Shown here: positions 34,337 to 42,849 of the stretch, piece after piece
Position numbering within the stretch: the stretch's first letter is position 1
How the letters are laid out: every line of letters begins with the position of its first letter
Origin: Roseomonas sp. KE2513
Lineage (GTDB): Bacteria > Pseudomonadota > Alphaproteobacteria > Acetobacterales > Acetobacteraceae
Assembly (NCBI RefSeq): GCF_016107305.1
Contig: NZ_RCVR01000009.1
Location: forward strand, 1 to 64,000
DNA: 64,000 nucleotides
Direction: 5' to 3'
Made by a program: the position numbers and the translations under genes
The notes under the pieces: generated by a model
Seen by the model: only the letters and a program-made list of their open reading frames with translations
What the model was told of the DNA's origin: nothing
Database searches by the model: none

Positions 34337-37300
34337 ATGACCAAGCGCATGCTGATCGATGCATCCCACCCCGAAGAGACGCGGGTGGTGGTGCTGGACG
34401 GCAACCGTCTTGAGGACTTCGACCTCGAGACCCAGAATCGCCGCCCGCTGAAGGGCAACATCTACCTGGCCAAGATCGTCCGGGTGGAGCCCAGCCTGCA
34501 GGCCGCCTTCGTCGAGTACGGTGGCAACCGCCACGGCTTCCTCGCCTTCGGCGAGATCCACCCCGACTACTATCAGATCCCCGTCGCCGACCGGCAGCGC
34601 CTGCTGGAAGCCCAGGCCCAGGAAGCCGCCGAGGAAGACCCCGAGGACGAGATCGAGACCGCGGCCGAGCGCGTGGCGCCCCGCGACGATGCCGACCTCC
34701 AGCGCAATGGCCGCGAGCGCGACAGGGACCGTGATCGGGGCCGCGGGCGCGACCGGGACCGGCACGGCCGCCGCCAGGGGGTCGCATCGCCCAGCTCGGA
34801 CGCCGTCCAGGAGGCCGCCGACGTGGCGCTCGGCTCCGAGGCCGCGGGCGAGGAAACCCCGGCGATCGAACAGGCCCTGCCCCTGGAGCATCCCGCGTCG
34901 CCGGAGCGCGAGCAGACCGCCGAGGACCTGACCCTCAAGGCGGCCCCCGCCGAAGCCTCGAACGAAGCTCCCGGCGAGACGACCGACGAAGCGCCGGCCG
35001 AGCCCGCGGCGGCCTCCGGCGCCAGCGCCCTCGAGCAGGCCGTCGGTATCGACCTCAGCGGCCCCGGCGAGAGCCTGGGCGAGGACGGCGCCCCCGCCGT
35101 GACCCCGGCCGAGGAAGCCCCGCCGGCGCCCGACGCCCCGATCAACCCCACCCCCTCCCCCATCGCCGGCGAGACCGGCGGTGGCGAGGACGGTGCCCCG
35201 CCCCCGGAGGCTCGCTCCCCCCAGGCCCAGCCGATGACCATGCATGTGGACCGGGTGAGCGAGGGCGACCCCGTGGCCGAAATCGGGACCGGAGCCGAGT
35301 CCGGCGCCGGGGAGGAGGACGAGGGCGACGAGGTCGAGACCGTCTCCGACGATACCCCGCCCCCCGAGACCATTGGCGGCGAGGACCGCGAGGACCGCGA
35401 GGGTACGGACGAGGAGCGCCGCGAGCGCCGGGTCCCCTCCAAGTTCCTTCGCCATTATAAGATCCAGGAGGTCATCCGCCGCCGGCAGGTGATCCTCGTG
35501 CAGGTCGTCAAGGAGGAGCGCGGCAACAAGGGCGCCGCGCTGACCACCTACATCTCCCTGCCCGGCCGCTTCTCCGTGCTGATGCCGAACTCGCCCAAGG
35601 GCGGCGGCGTCTCCCGCAAGATCTCCTCCGCCGCCGACCGCAAGCGCCTGCGCGAGGTGATCGACGAGGTCGGCCTGCCGCGCGGCATGGGCATCATCGT
35701 CCGCACCGCCGGCGCCCAGCGGCCCAAGCCCGAGATCCGGCGCGACTGCGAGTACCTGCTGCGGCTCTGGGACGACATCCGCACCCGAACCCTCGCCTCC
35801 ACCGCCCCCGCCCTGGTCTATGAGGAGGCCGACCTCCTCAAGCGCTCCATCCGCGACAACTTCGCGCGCGAGATCGAGGAGATCCAGATCGAGGGCGAGG
35901 ACGCCTTCCGCCAGGCGCGCGACTTCACGCGCATGCTGATGCCGCAGAACGAGCGCAAGATTAAGCTCTACCGCGACCCGAGCATGCCCCTCTTCGCCCG
36001 TGCTGGCGTGGAGCAGCAGCTCGACGCCATGATGTCCCCGACGGTCCAGCTCCGCTCGGGCGGCTACATCGTCATCAACCAGACCGAGGCGCTGGTCTCC
36101 ATCGACGTGAACTCGGGCCGCGCCACGCGCGACCGGCACATCGAGGACACTGCGCTCCGCACCAATCTCGAGGCGGCGGACGAGATCGCGCGCCAGCTTC
36201 GGCTCCGCGACCTCGCTGGCCTCATCGTCATCGACTTCATCGACATGGAGAGCAGCCGCAACGACGCGATGGTCGAGCGGCGGATGAAGGAGGCGCTGCA
36301 GCACGACCGCGCGCGCATCCAGGTCGGCCGGATCAGTCACTTCGGCCTGCTGGAGATGTCGCGCCAGCGGCTGCGCCCCTCCCTCACCGAGCACTCCTTC
36401 GTCACCTGCCCGCACTGCCAGGGCCTGGGCATCGTCCGCTCCGACGAGAGCGCCGCGCTGCACGTGCTGCGTGCCATCGAGGAGGAGGGCGCCAAGCGCC
36501 GTGCCGCCGAGATCGTGGTGCACTGCTCCCCGGCGGTCGCCATGCACATCCTCAACCGCAAGCGCGAGCGCCTGACGGCGGTGGAGAGCCGCCACGCCAT
36601 GTGCGTGATCTTCGAGCCCGACGCGACGATGACCGCCGCGGCGAACCGGATCGAGCGCACGCGGCCGCAGACCTCGGTCCCCGCGCCCGCCGCGATGCCC
36701 GCGCTGCGTATGGACTATGCGCCCGAGCCGGTGATCCTCTCCGGCGGCGGCGATGACGAGGAAGAGGAGGAGATCCTCCCGCCCGAGGAGGCTTCCGGCG
36801 CCGCCGAGACGGTCGAGGAGGCCGCTCCCGGCGACGTGAATGGCGAGCGCGGTCGCCGTCGCCGCCGCCGCCGTCGCGGCGGCCGGCGCGAGGAGGGAGG
36901 CGCCCCCGAGGCCGGAGGCGAGGAAGAGTCCTCCGCCGAGGAACTGCCGGAAGAGGCGCCCGGCGACGCCGGCGAGGAGGAGGCGGCTGCCGAGGCCGCC
37001 CCGACCGAGGAGGAGCGGCCGGCGGGTGACCGCCCGGAGGGCGAGGGCGATGCCCGCCGCCGCCGCGGCCGCCGCGGCGGCCGCCGCCGCCGCGAGGACG
37101 AGGCCCCGCGCGCCGACGGCGACACCTCGCGCCCCGCGGCCGACGCTGCCCCGCGCTACGCCGGCCCCACCCCGGCCGACCCCTTCGGCGGCACCTATGA
37201 CGCGCTGATGGACACGCTGGACGCGGTGGAGGAGGCGAGCGCCCCCAGCACCCTGCGCGAGATCCCGATCGCCGCCGAGCCGCCGGCGACGGAAGCGGCC

Positions 37301-37540
37301 GAGGAGCCGGCCCAGCCCGCTACCGCCGCAGCGCCGGCCGAGCCGGCGGCCGAAGTGCAGGCCGAGGCCCCGATGCCCGCGCCCGCCCCGGCGCCCGAGG
37401 CACCCGAGCCCGTGGCCCCCGCGGCCGAGGCCGAGGCGCCCCGCGCGGAGCCGGTGGTCGGCACCGTCGTGCAGCCCGTGCTGCTGGGCACCGAGGAAGT
37501 CCCGGCCACGCCGGCGAAGAAGGGCTGGTGGCGCCGCTGA
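34337..37540 (+). CDS. rne: Ribonuclease E
   Basis: A 1067-residue endoribonuclease that starts mRNA decay and processes rRNA. The S1 domain begins at about residue 35 (GNIYLAKIVRVEPSLQAAFV) and is interrupted by an acidic, low-complexity insert of about 270 residues (97-365), then resumes at VPSKFLRHYKIQEVI. The DNase I-like catalytic part includes SIDVNSGRATRDR and VIDFIDMESSRN. The zinc link is TCPHCQGLG. The C-terminal half is acidic with arginine-rich tracts (about 836-850 and 905-925) that can bind RNA and degradosome partners. It has a long leader and is divergent from amiC. Confidence 0.95.
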   Translation: MTKRMLIDASHPEETRVVVLDGNRLEDFDLETQNRRPLKGNIYLAKIVRVEPSLQAAFVEYGGNRHGFLAFGEIHPDYYQIPVADRQRLLEAQAQEAAEEDPEDEIETAAERVAPRDDADLQRNGRERDRDRDRGRGRDRDRHGRRQGVASPSSDAVQEAADVALGSEAAGEETPAIEQALPLEHPASPEREQTAEDLTLKAAPAEASNEAPGETTDEAPAEPAAASGASALEQAVGIDLSGPGESLGEDGAPAVTPAEEAPPAPDAPINPTPSPIAGETGGGEDGAPPPEARSPQAQPMTMHVDRVSEGDPVAEIGTGAESGAGEEDEGDEVETVSDDTPPPETIGGEDREDREGTDEERRERRVPSKFLRHYKIQEVIRRRQVILVQVVKEERGNKGAALTTYISLPGRFSVLMPNSPKGGGVSRKISSAADRKRLREVIDEVGLPRGMGIIVRTAGAQRPKPEIRRDCEYLLRLWDDIRTRTLASTAPALVYEEADLLKRSIRDNFAREIEEIQIEGEDAFRQARDFTRMLMPQNERKIKLYRDPSMPLFARAGVEQQLDAMMSPTVQLRSGGYIVINQTEALVSIDVNSGRATRDRHIEDTALRTNLEAADEIARQLRLRDLAGLIVIDFIDMESSRNDAMVERRMKEALQHDRARIQVGRISHFGLLEMSRQRLRPSLTEHSFVTCPHCQGLGIVRSDESAALHVLRAIEEEGAKRRAAEIVVHCSPAVAMHILNRKRERLTAVESRHAMCVIFEPDATMTAAANRIERTRPQTSVPAPAAMPALRMDYAPEPVILSGGGDDEEEEEILPPEEASGAAETVEEAAPGDVNGERGRRRRRRRRGGRREEGGAPEAGGEEESSAEELPEEAPGDAGEEEAAAEAAPTEEERPAGDRPEGEGDARRRRGRRGGRRRREDEAPRADGDTSRPAADAAPRYAGPTPADPFGGTYDALMDTLDAVEEASAPSTLREIPIAAEPPATEAAEEPAQPATAAAPAEPAAEVQAEAPMPAPAPAPEAPEPVAPAAEAEAPRAEPVVGTVVQPVLLGTEEVPATPAKKGWWRR

Positions 37541-37580
37541 CCCGGCGTCCCCGCGCCCGGCGCTGCCCGGGAGGGCCGAT

Positions 37581-38579
37581 GTGAGCGACGCGATCTTCGC
37601 GCCCCTCGCCGTGGACGACCTAACCCTCCGCGCCCTTTGCGCGGAGGACGCGGCCGAGCTGCACCGGCTGGTGAACGACTGGGAGGTCGCGCGCATGCTC
37701 GCGCGCGTCCCCTTCCCCTACCCGCGCGAGTTGGCGGACGAGTGGATCGCCTCCACCCGCGCGCAGATCGAGGCGGGCACGGGCTGGCACCTCGCGATCA
37801 TGCGGGGCGAGGCGCTGGTGGGCTGCGTGGGCCTGACCACCACCCGCGATGCGCCGCGACACGCAGAGCTGGGCTACTGGGTCGGGCGGCGCCACTGGGG
37901 CCAGGGCATCGGCCCGCGCGCCGCCGGGCGGCTGGCACGCTGGGCGCTGGCCAATCTCGATATCGACGTGATTCATGCCTCCGTGCTGGAGGAGAACGCG
38001 CGCTCTGCCGCCGTGCTGGCGCGCATCGGCTTCCAGGAGGATGGCTGGGCGGAGCAGGACTTCACCGCCCGCAACGCGCGCCTTCCGGTCCGCCGCTTCC
38101 GCGCCGGGCGGGCGGAACTCTCCGCTCCTTCCGAACCCGCCACGCCGCCCGCGCCGCCCCCCGCCGGTACCGAGGCCGCGACCAACCTGCTGCTCGTCGT
38201 CGCCTGCGGGCTGATCGATGCCGACGGGCGGGTGCTGCTGGCCCGTCGGCCGGAAGGCAAGCCCATGGCCGGTCTCTGGGAATTCCCGGGCGGCAAGGTT
38301 GCCGCGGGCGAGACGCCTGAAGCCGCCCTCATCCGCGAGTTGCGCGAGGAACTGGGCATCGACGTCTCCGCCGCCTGCCTCGCCCCCTTCGCCTTCGCCT
38401 CCCACCCGCTGGAGGGGCGGCACCTGCTGATGCCGCTCTATCTCTGCCGCCGCTGGGGGGGAACGCCCGAGGGCCGGGAAGGCCAGGCCCTCGCCTGGGT
38501 GCGCCCGTCCAGGCTCGGCGACTACGCGATGCCGCCCGCCGACACGCCGCTCGTGGCGCTGCTCAGGGACTTTCTCTGA
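37581..38579 (+). CDS. GNAT acetyltransferase fused to a MutT-type Nudix hydrolase
   Basis: A 332-residue two-domain protein. The first 175 residues are a RimJ/RimL-like GNAT domain (LTLRALCAEDAAELHRLVND, HAELGYWVGRRHWGQGIGPR). After a proline/alanine linker, residues 200-332 are a MutT-like 8-oxo-dGTP hydrolase with a complete Nudix box running from GGK to GI (about 236-259: G-x5-E-x7-REL-x-EE-x-GI). The Nudix part would clean oxidised nucleotides; the acetyl target is unknown. It starts with GTG 40 bp after rne. Confidence 0.88.
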   Translation: MSDAIFAPLAVDDLTLRALCAEDAAELHRLVNDWEVARMLARVPFPYPRELADEWIASTRAQIEAGTGWHLAIMRGEALVGCVGLTTTRDAPRHAELGYWVGRRHWGQGIGPRAAGRLARWALANLDIDVIHASVLEENARSAAVLARIGFQEDGWAEQDFTARNARLPVRRFRAGRAELSAPSEPATPPAPPPAGTEAATNLLLVVACGLIDADGRVLLARRPEGKPMAGLWEFPGGKVAAGETPEAALIRELREELGIDVSAACLAPFAFASHPLEGRHLLMPLYLCRRWGGTPEGREGQALAWVRPSRLGDYAMPPADTPLVALLRDFL

Positions 38580-38605
38580 AGTTCTTTAGGCCTCCGTTGC
38601 GGCCT

Positions 38606-38846
38606 CGGAGAGGGCGCTGCCCTCTCCGAACCTCACCCGCCAGGAGCCTGAGGCTCCTGGACCTGCGTCTGGCTGGCGCGGATGCGATGATCAGCGGCCG
38701 GTTCTTTCCCGGCGCCCATCCTGCGCATGCAGTCGCCTCGGGTCCGTGACCCGAGGCGCACCGACCGCAAAGCATTCCAGCTTGAAAAAGAAGATGATGG
38801 TGAGGGCCCTGGGAGAGGAAGAATTCCTTCTTCCTCTCCCAGGGCC
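38606..38846. repeat. Multi-hairpin intergenic repeat, copy 2
   Basis: Same order and strand as copy 1 at 17058-17293. Stem 1 is 38606-38615 with 38619-38628 (10 bp, loop GCT). Stem 2 is 38640-38648 with 38652-38660 (CCAGGAGCC/GGCTCCTGG, loop TGA). Stem 3 is 38735-38744 with 38748-38757. Stem 4 is a perfect 19-bp stem, 38805-38823 with 38828-38846, loop TTCC. Shared linkers are GGCTGGCGCGGATG and AAGAAGATGATGG. It fills most of the 355-bp gap between the GNAT-Nudix and CinA-like genes, which shows no gene. Confidence 0.8.
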
Positions 38847-38934
38847 GCAAGCGCGATCAAACACTGCCACGCCGCGGGCTTGACGCCGCGCCCCAGCGCG
38901 CGACCTTGCAGGCTTCGCCCGAGAGAGTCGCCAG

Positions 38935-39705
38935 ATGACCCAGCCCACCGCCGCCCTTCTCATCATCGGCAACGAGGTGCTGTCGGGCCGCACCCAGGAC
39001 GCCAACCTGAAGTTCATCGCGACGCGGCTGGGCGAGCTGGGCATCCCCTTGCGCGAGGCGCGCGTGATTCCGGACGTGCCGGAGACGATCATCGGCACCG
39101 TGAACGAGGTGCGCGCCCGCTTCACCTATGTCTTCACCACCGGCGGCATCGGCCCGACGCATGACGACATCACCAGCGAGTGCGTCTCCCGCGCCTTCGG
39201 CGTGCCCTGGGAGGTGCACGAGCCCTCCCGCGCGATCATGGAGGCCGATTACGCCCGCCGCTCCCCGCCCGTGGAGATGAATGCCGCCCGGCTTCGGATG
39301 GCGACCCTGCCGCGCGGGGCGGAGCCCATCCTCTGCGGGGAGACGTCGGCGCCCGGCTTCCGCATGGAGAACGTCTACGTCATGGCCGGCGTCCCGCGGA
39401 TCATGCGCAGCATGTTCGAAGTGGTCGCCCCCACGCTGCAGGGCGGCACCCCCGTGAAGTCCCGCGCCCTGCACGCGACGGGGCTGCTGGAGGGCGCGAT
39501 CGCCGAGGCGCTGACCGCCGTGCAGAACCGTTTCCCGATGCTCGATATCGGCTCCTACCCTTATTACCGGGAGGGCGGGAACGGCGTGGCGCTCGTCGCC
39601 AAGGGCACGGACGAGGCCGCGCTGGAGGCCGCCGCGGCCGAGATCGCCGCGCTCATCCGCGCCGACGGCAAGGAGCCCATTCCGGGAGAGCCGGCGGCGG
39701 CCTAG
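38935..39705 (+). CDS. CinA-like molybdopterin-binding domain protein
   Basis: A 256-residue protein with the MoCF/CinA N-terminal domain: AALLIIGNEVLSGRTQDANL, VFTTGGIGPTHDDITSECVS and YVMAGVPRIMRSMF. The C-terminal nicotinamide-nucleotide amidase domain of full-length CinA is absent, as in many short alphaproteobacterial homologues. Members are linked to pyridine nucleotide repair or competence-associated functions; the activity here is unknown. It overlaps the converging hydrolase gene by 4 bp at its 3' end. Confidence 0.85.
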   Translation: MTQPTAALLIIGNEVLSGRTQDANLKFIATRLGELGIPLREARVIPDVPETIIGTVNEVRARFTYVFTTGGIGPTHDDITSECVSRAFGVPWEVHEPSRAIMEADYARRSPPVEMNAARLRMATLPRGAEPILCGETSAPGFRMENVYVMAGVPRIMRSMFEVVAPTLQGGTPVKSRALHATGLLEGAIAEALTAVQNRFPMLDIGSYPYYREGGNGVALVAKGTDEAALEAAAAEIAALIRADGKEPIPGEPAAA

Positions 39706-40643
39706 CTCTCCGCCCGCGCGGCCAGGCGCACCGCCACGTGCCCGCGCATCACGCGCGGGCTGGGCATCACCAGCATGCAGTCGTCGTGCGGCGTGCGGAT
39801 CTCCGCCGCCCCGTCGCGCGCGATGAGGGTGCCGGCGCGCGGGATGACCGCGCCGCCGCGGAAGCTGCCCGTGAAGGCGAAGTGGCGCGAGACAGCGGTG
39901 ACGGCACGGGTGACGCGCCAGACGGAGGCGTCGCCGCAGGGCGCGGCGGGCACCGGGGCCATGCCGAGGACGCGCAGGAAGCCACTGACGCAGGCCTCCG
40001 CCACCACCTCGGTGCCCGGCTCCCAGTGCGTCCCGGCCTCGACCAGCAATGCGGCCCGGCGTGTGCCAGGAGCGATGAAGGGCGCGTGGTCGATCAGCCG
40101 CGGCCCTTCGGGGTGGCCCGAATCGGCCACGATGGTACCGGGGATGCCGATCGCGCGCGCCAGATCCAGCGCCACCGGCGTCGCCTTGGCCAGGATCAGC
40201 GGGTCGGAGGGCCAGAGCATGGAATGGAGGTCGAGCAGCACGTCGGCTGCCTCCACCACCGGGCGAAGCGCGCGGGCGCGGCGAAGTTCCAGGCTGTCGC
40301 GCCGGCCGTCCAGGTGCTGCGGGCTCCAGACACGGTTCAGGTCCTCGTCCACGTAGCGGGAGAGGGTGGGGTCCGCCGGGTCAAAGCGGGCGAAGGCGTC
40401 GAGGTTGGCAAAGACGAGGGTCAGGCTGCCCCGGACGGGGCGCGGGCCCGCGCACAGCAACCGCGCCAGCACGGCGGCCCCCGTGAACTCGTTGCCGTGG
40501 ATAAGAGAGACGATGACGGCCTGCGGCCCTGCCACGCCCGAGTCGAAACGCCACACCCCCTGGATTCCGGTATTGCCGCGGGCTGCCACGCCGAGATCCG
40601 GCACGGGCACGCGCACCTGGAAGCCAGAGGCATCCTCGGTCAC
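39702..40643 (-). CDS. Succinylglutamate desuccinylase / aspartoacylase family hydrolase
   Basis: A zinc carboxypeptidase-fold enzyme of about 313 residues. The metal and catalytic motifs are VSLIHGNEFTGAAVLARLL (H-x2-E), the second histidine in LLDLHSMLWPSDP and EAGTHWEPGT. An NLDAFARFDPADPTLSRYVD segment is also family-like. Such enzymes remove acyl groups from N-acyl amino acids. The start is uncertain: no in-frame ATG lies between this region and the divergent gene, so the GTG at 40643 (before TEDASGFQVRVPVP) is used. Confidence 0.78.
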   Translation of the reverse strand: MTEDASGFQVRVPVPDLGVAARGNTGIQGVWRFDSGVAGPQAVIVSLIHGNEFTGAAVLARLLCAGPRPVRGSLTLVFANLDAFARFDPADPTLSRYVDEDLNRVWSPQHLDGRRDSLELRRARALRPVVEAADVLLDLHSMLWPSDPLILAKATPVALDLARAIGIPGTIVADSGHPEGPRLIDHAPFIAPGTRRAALLVEAGTHWEPGTEVVAEACVSGFLRVLGMAPVPAAPCGDASVWRVTRAVTAVSRHFAFTGSFRGGAVIPRAGTLIARDGAAEIRTPHDDCMLVMPSPRVMRGHVAVRLAARAES

Positions 40644-40775
40644 GGTGCGGCGCGGCCTGGCCTGTCCGGCGGCGCCGGGCGGCGGAACGCGGCCGCTGGT
40701 TGACGGCGTCGTGTCATTCCCGGTCTCCCGCTGCCACTCTATACGCTGGCGGCACGGCGACAATCCGGAGGGGTG

Positions 40776-41924
40776 ATGCTGGACCTGCGCGCGCATTTCT
40801 CGCGCTTCCTGACGGCCGAACCCGGCCGGCTGCACTTCGCGGCCCATAGCCACCATCCCTGGCCCGACGTGACGCGCGAGGCGCAGCTTCGCGCCTGGGA
40901 TGACGCGGCCCGCCTGCACGACAGCAAGTGGGAGAAGGTGCTCGGCCCTGTGGCAGGGCGCGCGGCCGCCGCGGTGGCCGCCCAGCTCCGCCTGCCGGAT
41001 CCCTCCACCATCGCCTTCGCGCCCAATACCCACGAGTTCGTCCGCCGCATCCTGAGCGCCATGCCGCTCGGCCGCCCGCCGCGCGTGCTCACCACCGACG
41101 GCGAGTTCCACTCCTTCGCCCGCCAGACCGCGCGGCTGGAGGAGGAGGGGCTGATCGCCGTCACCCGCATCCCCTCCGAGCCCGGCGGCGACTGCGTGGA
41201 GCGCCTGGCCGAGGCCGCGCGGGCCGGCTTCGACCTCGTCTGGGTCAGCGAGGTTTTCTTCCACTCCGGCTACGCCCTCACCGGGCTGGAAGCTCTGGCG
41301 GAAGCCGCCGGGGAGGCCGCGATGGTCATCGACGGCTATCACGCCTTCATGGCGCGTCCCGTGGACCTCTCCCTCATGGCGGATCGCGTCTTCTACACCG
41401 CCGGCGGCTACAAATACGCCATGGCCGGGGAGGGCTGCTGCTTCCTGCACTGCCCGCCCGGCTGGCTGCCGCGCCCACGCGACACCGGCTGGTACGCCGC
41501 CTTCGGTGCCCTTTCGGCGAGCGACGGGCGCGTGGGCTACGCGGAGGACGGGCGGCGCTTCCTCGGCGCCACCTTCGACCCCTCGGGCCTCTATCGCCTC
41601 GATGCCGCGCTGCGCTGGGTAGAGGAGACCGGCCTCACCGTCGCCGCGATCCACGCCCACGCGCATGCCCTGCAGGAACGATTCGTCGCGGGGCTGGAGG
41701 GTACGGGTCTCAACCCTGCTTCGCTGGCCGTGCCGCTCTCCGAACCCCGGCGCGGCAACTTCCTCGCCTTCGACCTCGACGATGCCGGGGAATGGCAGGC
41801 CCGGCTGGAGGCCGCGCGGATCACCACCGACCGCCGTGGCCGCCGGCTGCGCTTCGGCTTCGGTCCCTACCAGACCGCCGACGAGGTGGACGAGGCGCTG
41901 GCGCGCATCCGGACGCTGGCCTGA
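40776..41924 (+). CDS. Kynureninase-like PLP-dependent enzyme (class V aminotransferase fold)
   Basis: A 382-residue fold-type I PLP enzyme. The probable Schiff-base lysine is in YTAGGYKYAMAGEGC, resembling the NYKYLNAGPG-type site of kynureninase. The aspartate that binds the pyridine nitrogen is in AMVIDGYHAFMARP. Kynureninase splits kynurenine to anthranilate and alanine, and a tryptophan dioxygenase gene lies 12.6 kb away, but divergence leaves the reaction open. The ATG follows a GGAGG site. It is divergent from the acylase gene. Confidence 0.75.
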   Translation: MLDLRAHFSRFLTAEPGRLHFAAHSHHPWPDVTREAQLRAWDDAARLHDSKWEKVLGPVAGRAAAAVAAQLRLPDPSTIAFAPNTHEFVRRILSAMPLGRPPRVLTTDGEFHSFARQTARLEEEGLIAVTRIPSEPGGDCVERLAEAARAGFDLVWVSEVFFHSGYALTGLEALAEAAGEAAMVIDGYHAFMARPVDLSLMADRVFYTAGGYKYAMAGEGCCFLHCPPGWLPRPRDTGWYAAFGALSASDGRVGYAEDGRRFLGATFDPSGLYRLDAALRWVEETGLTVAAIHAHAHALQERFVAGLEGTGLNPASLAVPLSEPRRGNFLAFDLDDAGEWQARLEAARITTDRRGRRLRFGFGPYQTADEVDEALARIRTLA

Positions 41925-41988
41925 ACCCGCCTCCCGCCGTCCCGGTCGCCGCTTCACAAAGCCGACCAAGCCTGCAATTTGAGGCCTT

Positions 41989-42822
41989 ATGACAACGCCT
42001 CATCGCGACGTCCGGCCGGTTCCTTCCCCGGTTCCTGCTGCGGATGCCCGGGCCGGGATGCAGCTCATCTCGCGCGCCTCGGCCGTGCTGCAGGCGCTGG
42101 AGGGGCAGCTGACCGGCCTCAGCCTCGGCCAGATCGCGGGCGTGACGGGCCTTCCCCGCCCGACCGTGCAGCGGCTCGTGGACGCGCTCTGCGCCGAGGG
42201 GTTCGCGCTGGTGGACCCGCAGCAGGGTGGCGTGCGGCTCGGCCCGCTCATCGCGCGGCTCGCCAGCTCGGTCCGGATCGACCTCGTGGCCCTCGCGCGG
42301 CCCTATCTCGAACGCCTGGCCTGGAAGACCCAGGAATCCGCGGCCATGACCACGCTGCAGGACGGGAAGGTCGTGGTGCTCGCGATCGTGACGCCACCGG
42401 CGCGCGCCATCCAGCTGACGGCCAGCGTCGGCTCCCACTGGCCGCTGCACAGTTCCGCCGAGGGAAAGGCGCTTCTCTCCGGGCTTCCGGAGGACGCCAC
42501 CCGCGCCATGCTGCCCCCCGCGCTCGAGGCGCGCACGCCGCGGACCACCACCTCCGTCCTGGCCCTCCTCGCCGAGATCCAGGAGGCCGCGGCGCACGGC
42601 GTCGCGGTGGACGAGGAGGGGACGGCGACAGGCATCTCCGCCCTCGCGGCGCGGCTGGTGGACGGGACGGGGCGGCGATACGCCCTGTCCCTCCTCCTCC
42701 CCGCCTCGCGCTTCAACGCCCTGGCCGGCGAGTTGCGAAGCGCCCTGCTGGAGTGCCGGGCCGCCGTGCTGACCGCGGCGGGCCTCCCGCCGATGCCGTC
42801 ACCCGAGCCATTTGCGGAGTGA
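41989..42822 (+). CDS. IclR-family transcriptional regulator
   Basis: A 277-residue regulator with a winged helix at about 23-85 (AVLQALEGQLTGLSLGQIAG, LPRPTVQRLVDALCAEGFAL) and an IclR effector domain at about 95-265 (SVGSHWPLHSSAEGKALLSG, the usual ligand-site signature). IclR proteins often control aromatic or short-chain acid catabolism. The gene converges with the six-gene catabolic cluster that ends 28 bp away, so it is the best local candidate for its regulator. Confidence 0.9.
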   Translation: MTTPHRDVRPVPSPVPAADARAGMQLISRASAVLQALEGQLTGLSLGQIAGVTGLPRPTVQRLVDALCAEGFALVDPQQGGVRLGPLIARLASSVRIDLVALARPYLERLAWKTQESAAMTTLQDGKVVVLAIVTPPARAIQLTASVGSHWPLHSSAEGKALLSGLPEDATRAMLPPALEARTPRTTTSVLALLAEIQEAAAHGVAVDEEGTATGISALAARLVDGTGRRYALSLLLPASRFNALAGELRSALLECRAAVLTAAGLPPMPSPEPFAE

Positions 42823-42849
42823 CGGCAGGGCTGGTGCCCGAAAGGGCCC

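Noticed and set aside
33606-34340. A 244-codon plus-strand frame in the amiC-rne spacer
   Set aside because: Proline/arginine-rich composition without domain or ribosome site. The hairpins suggest untranslated leader.
34286-37696. A 1136-codon minus-strand frame
   Set aside because: It mirrors rne. Its glycine/arginine/leucine-rich sequence is the complement of the acidic and alanine-rich RNase E tracts.
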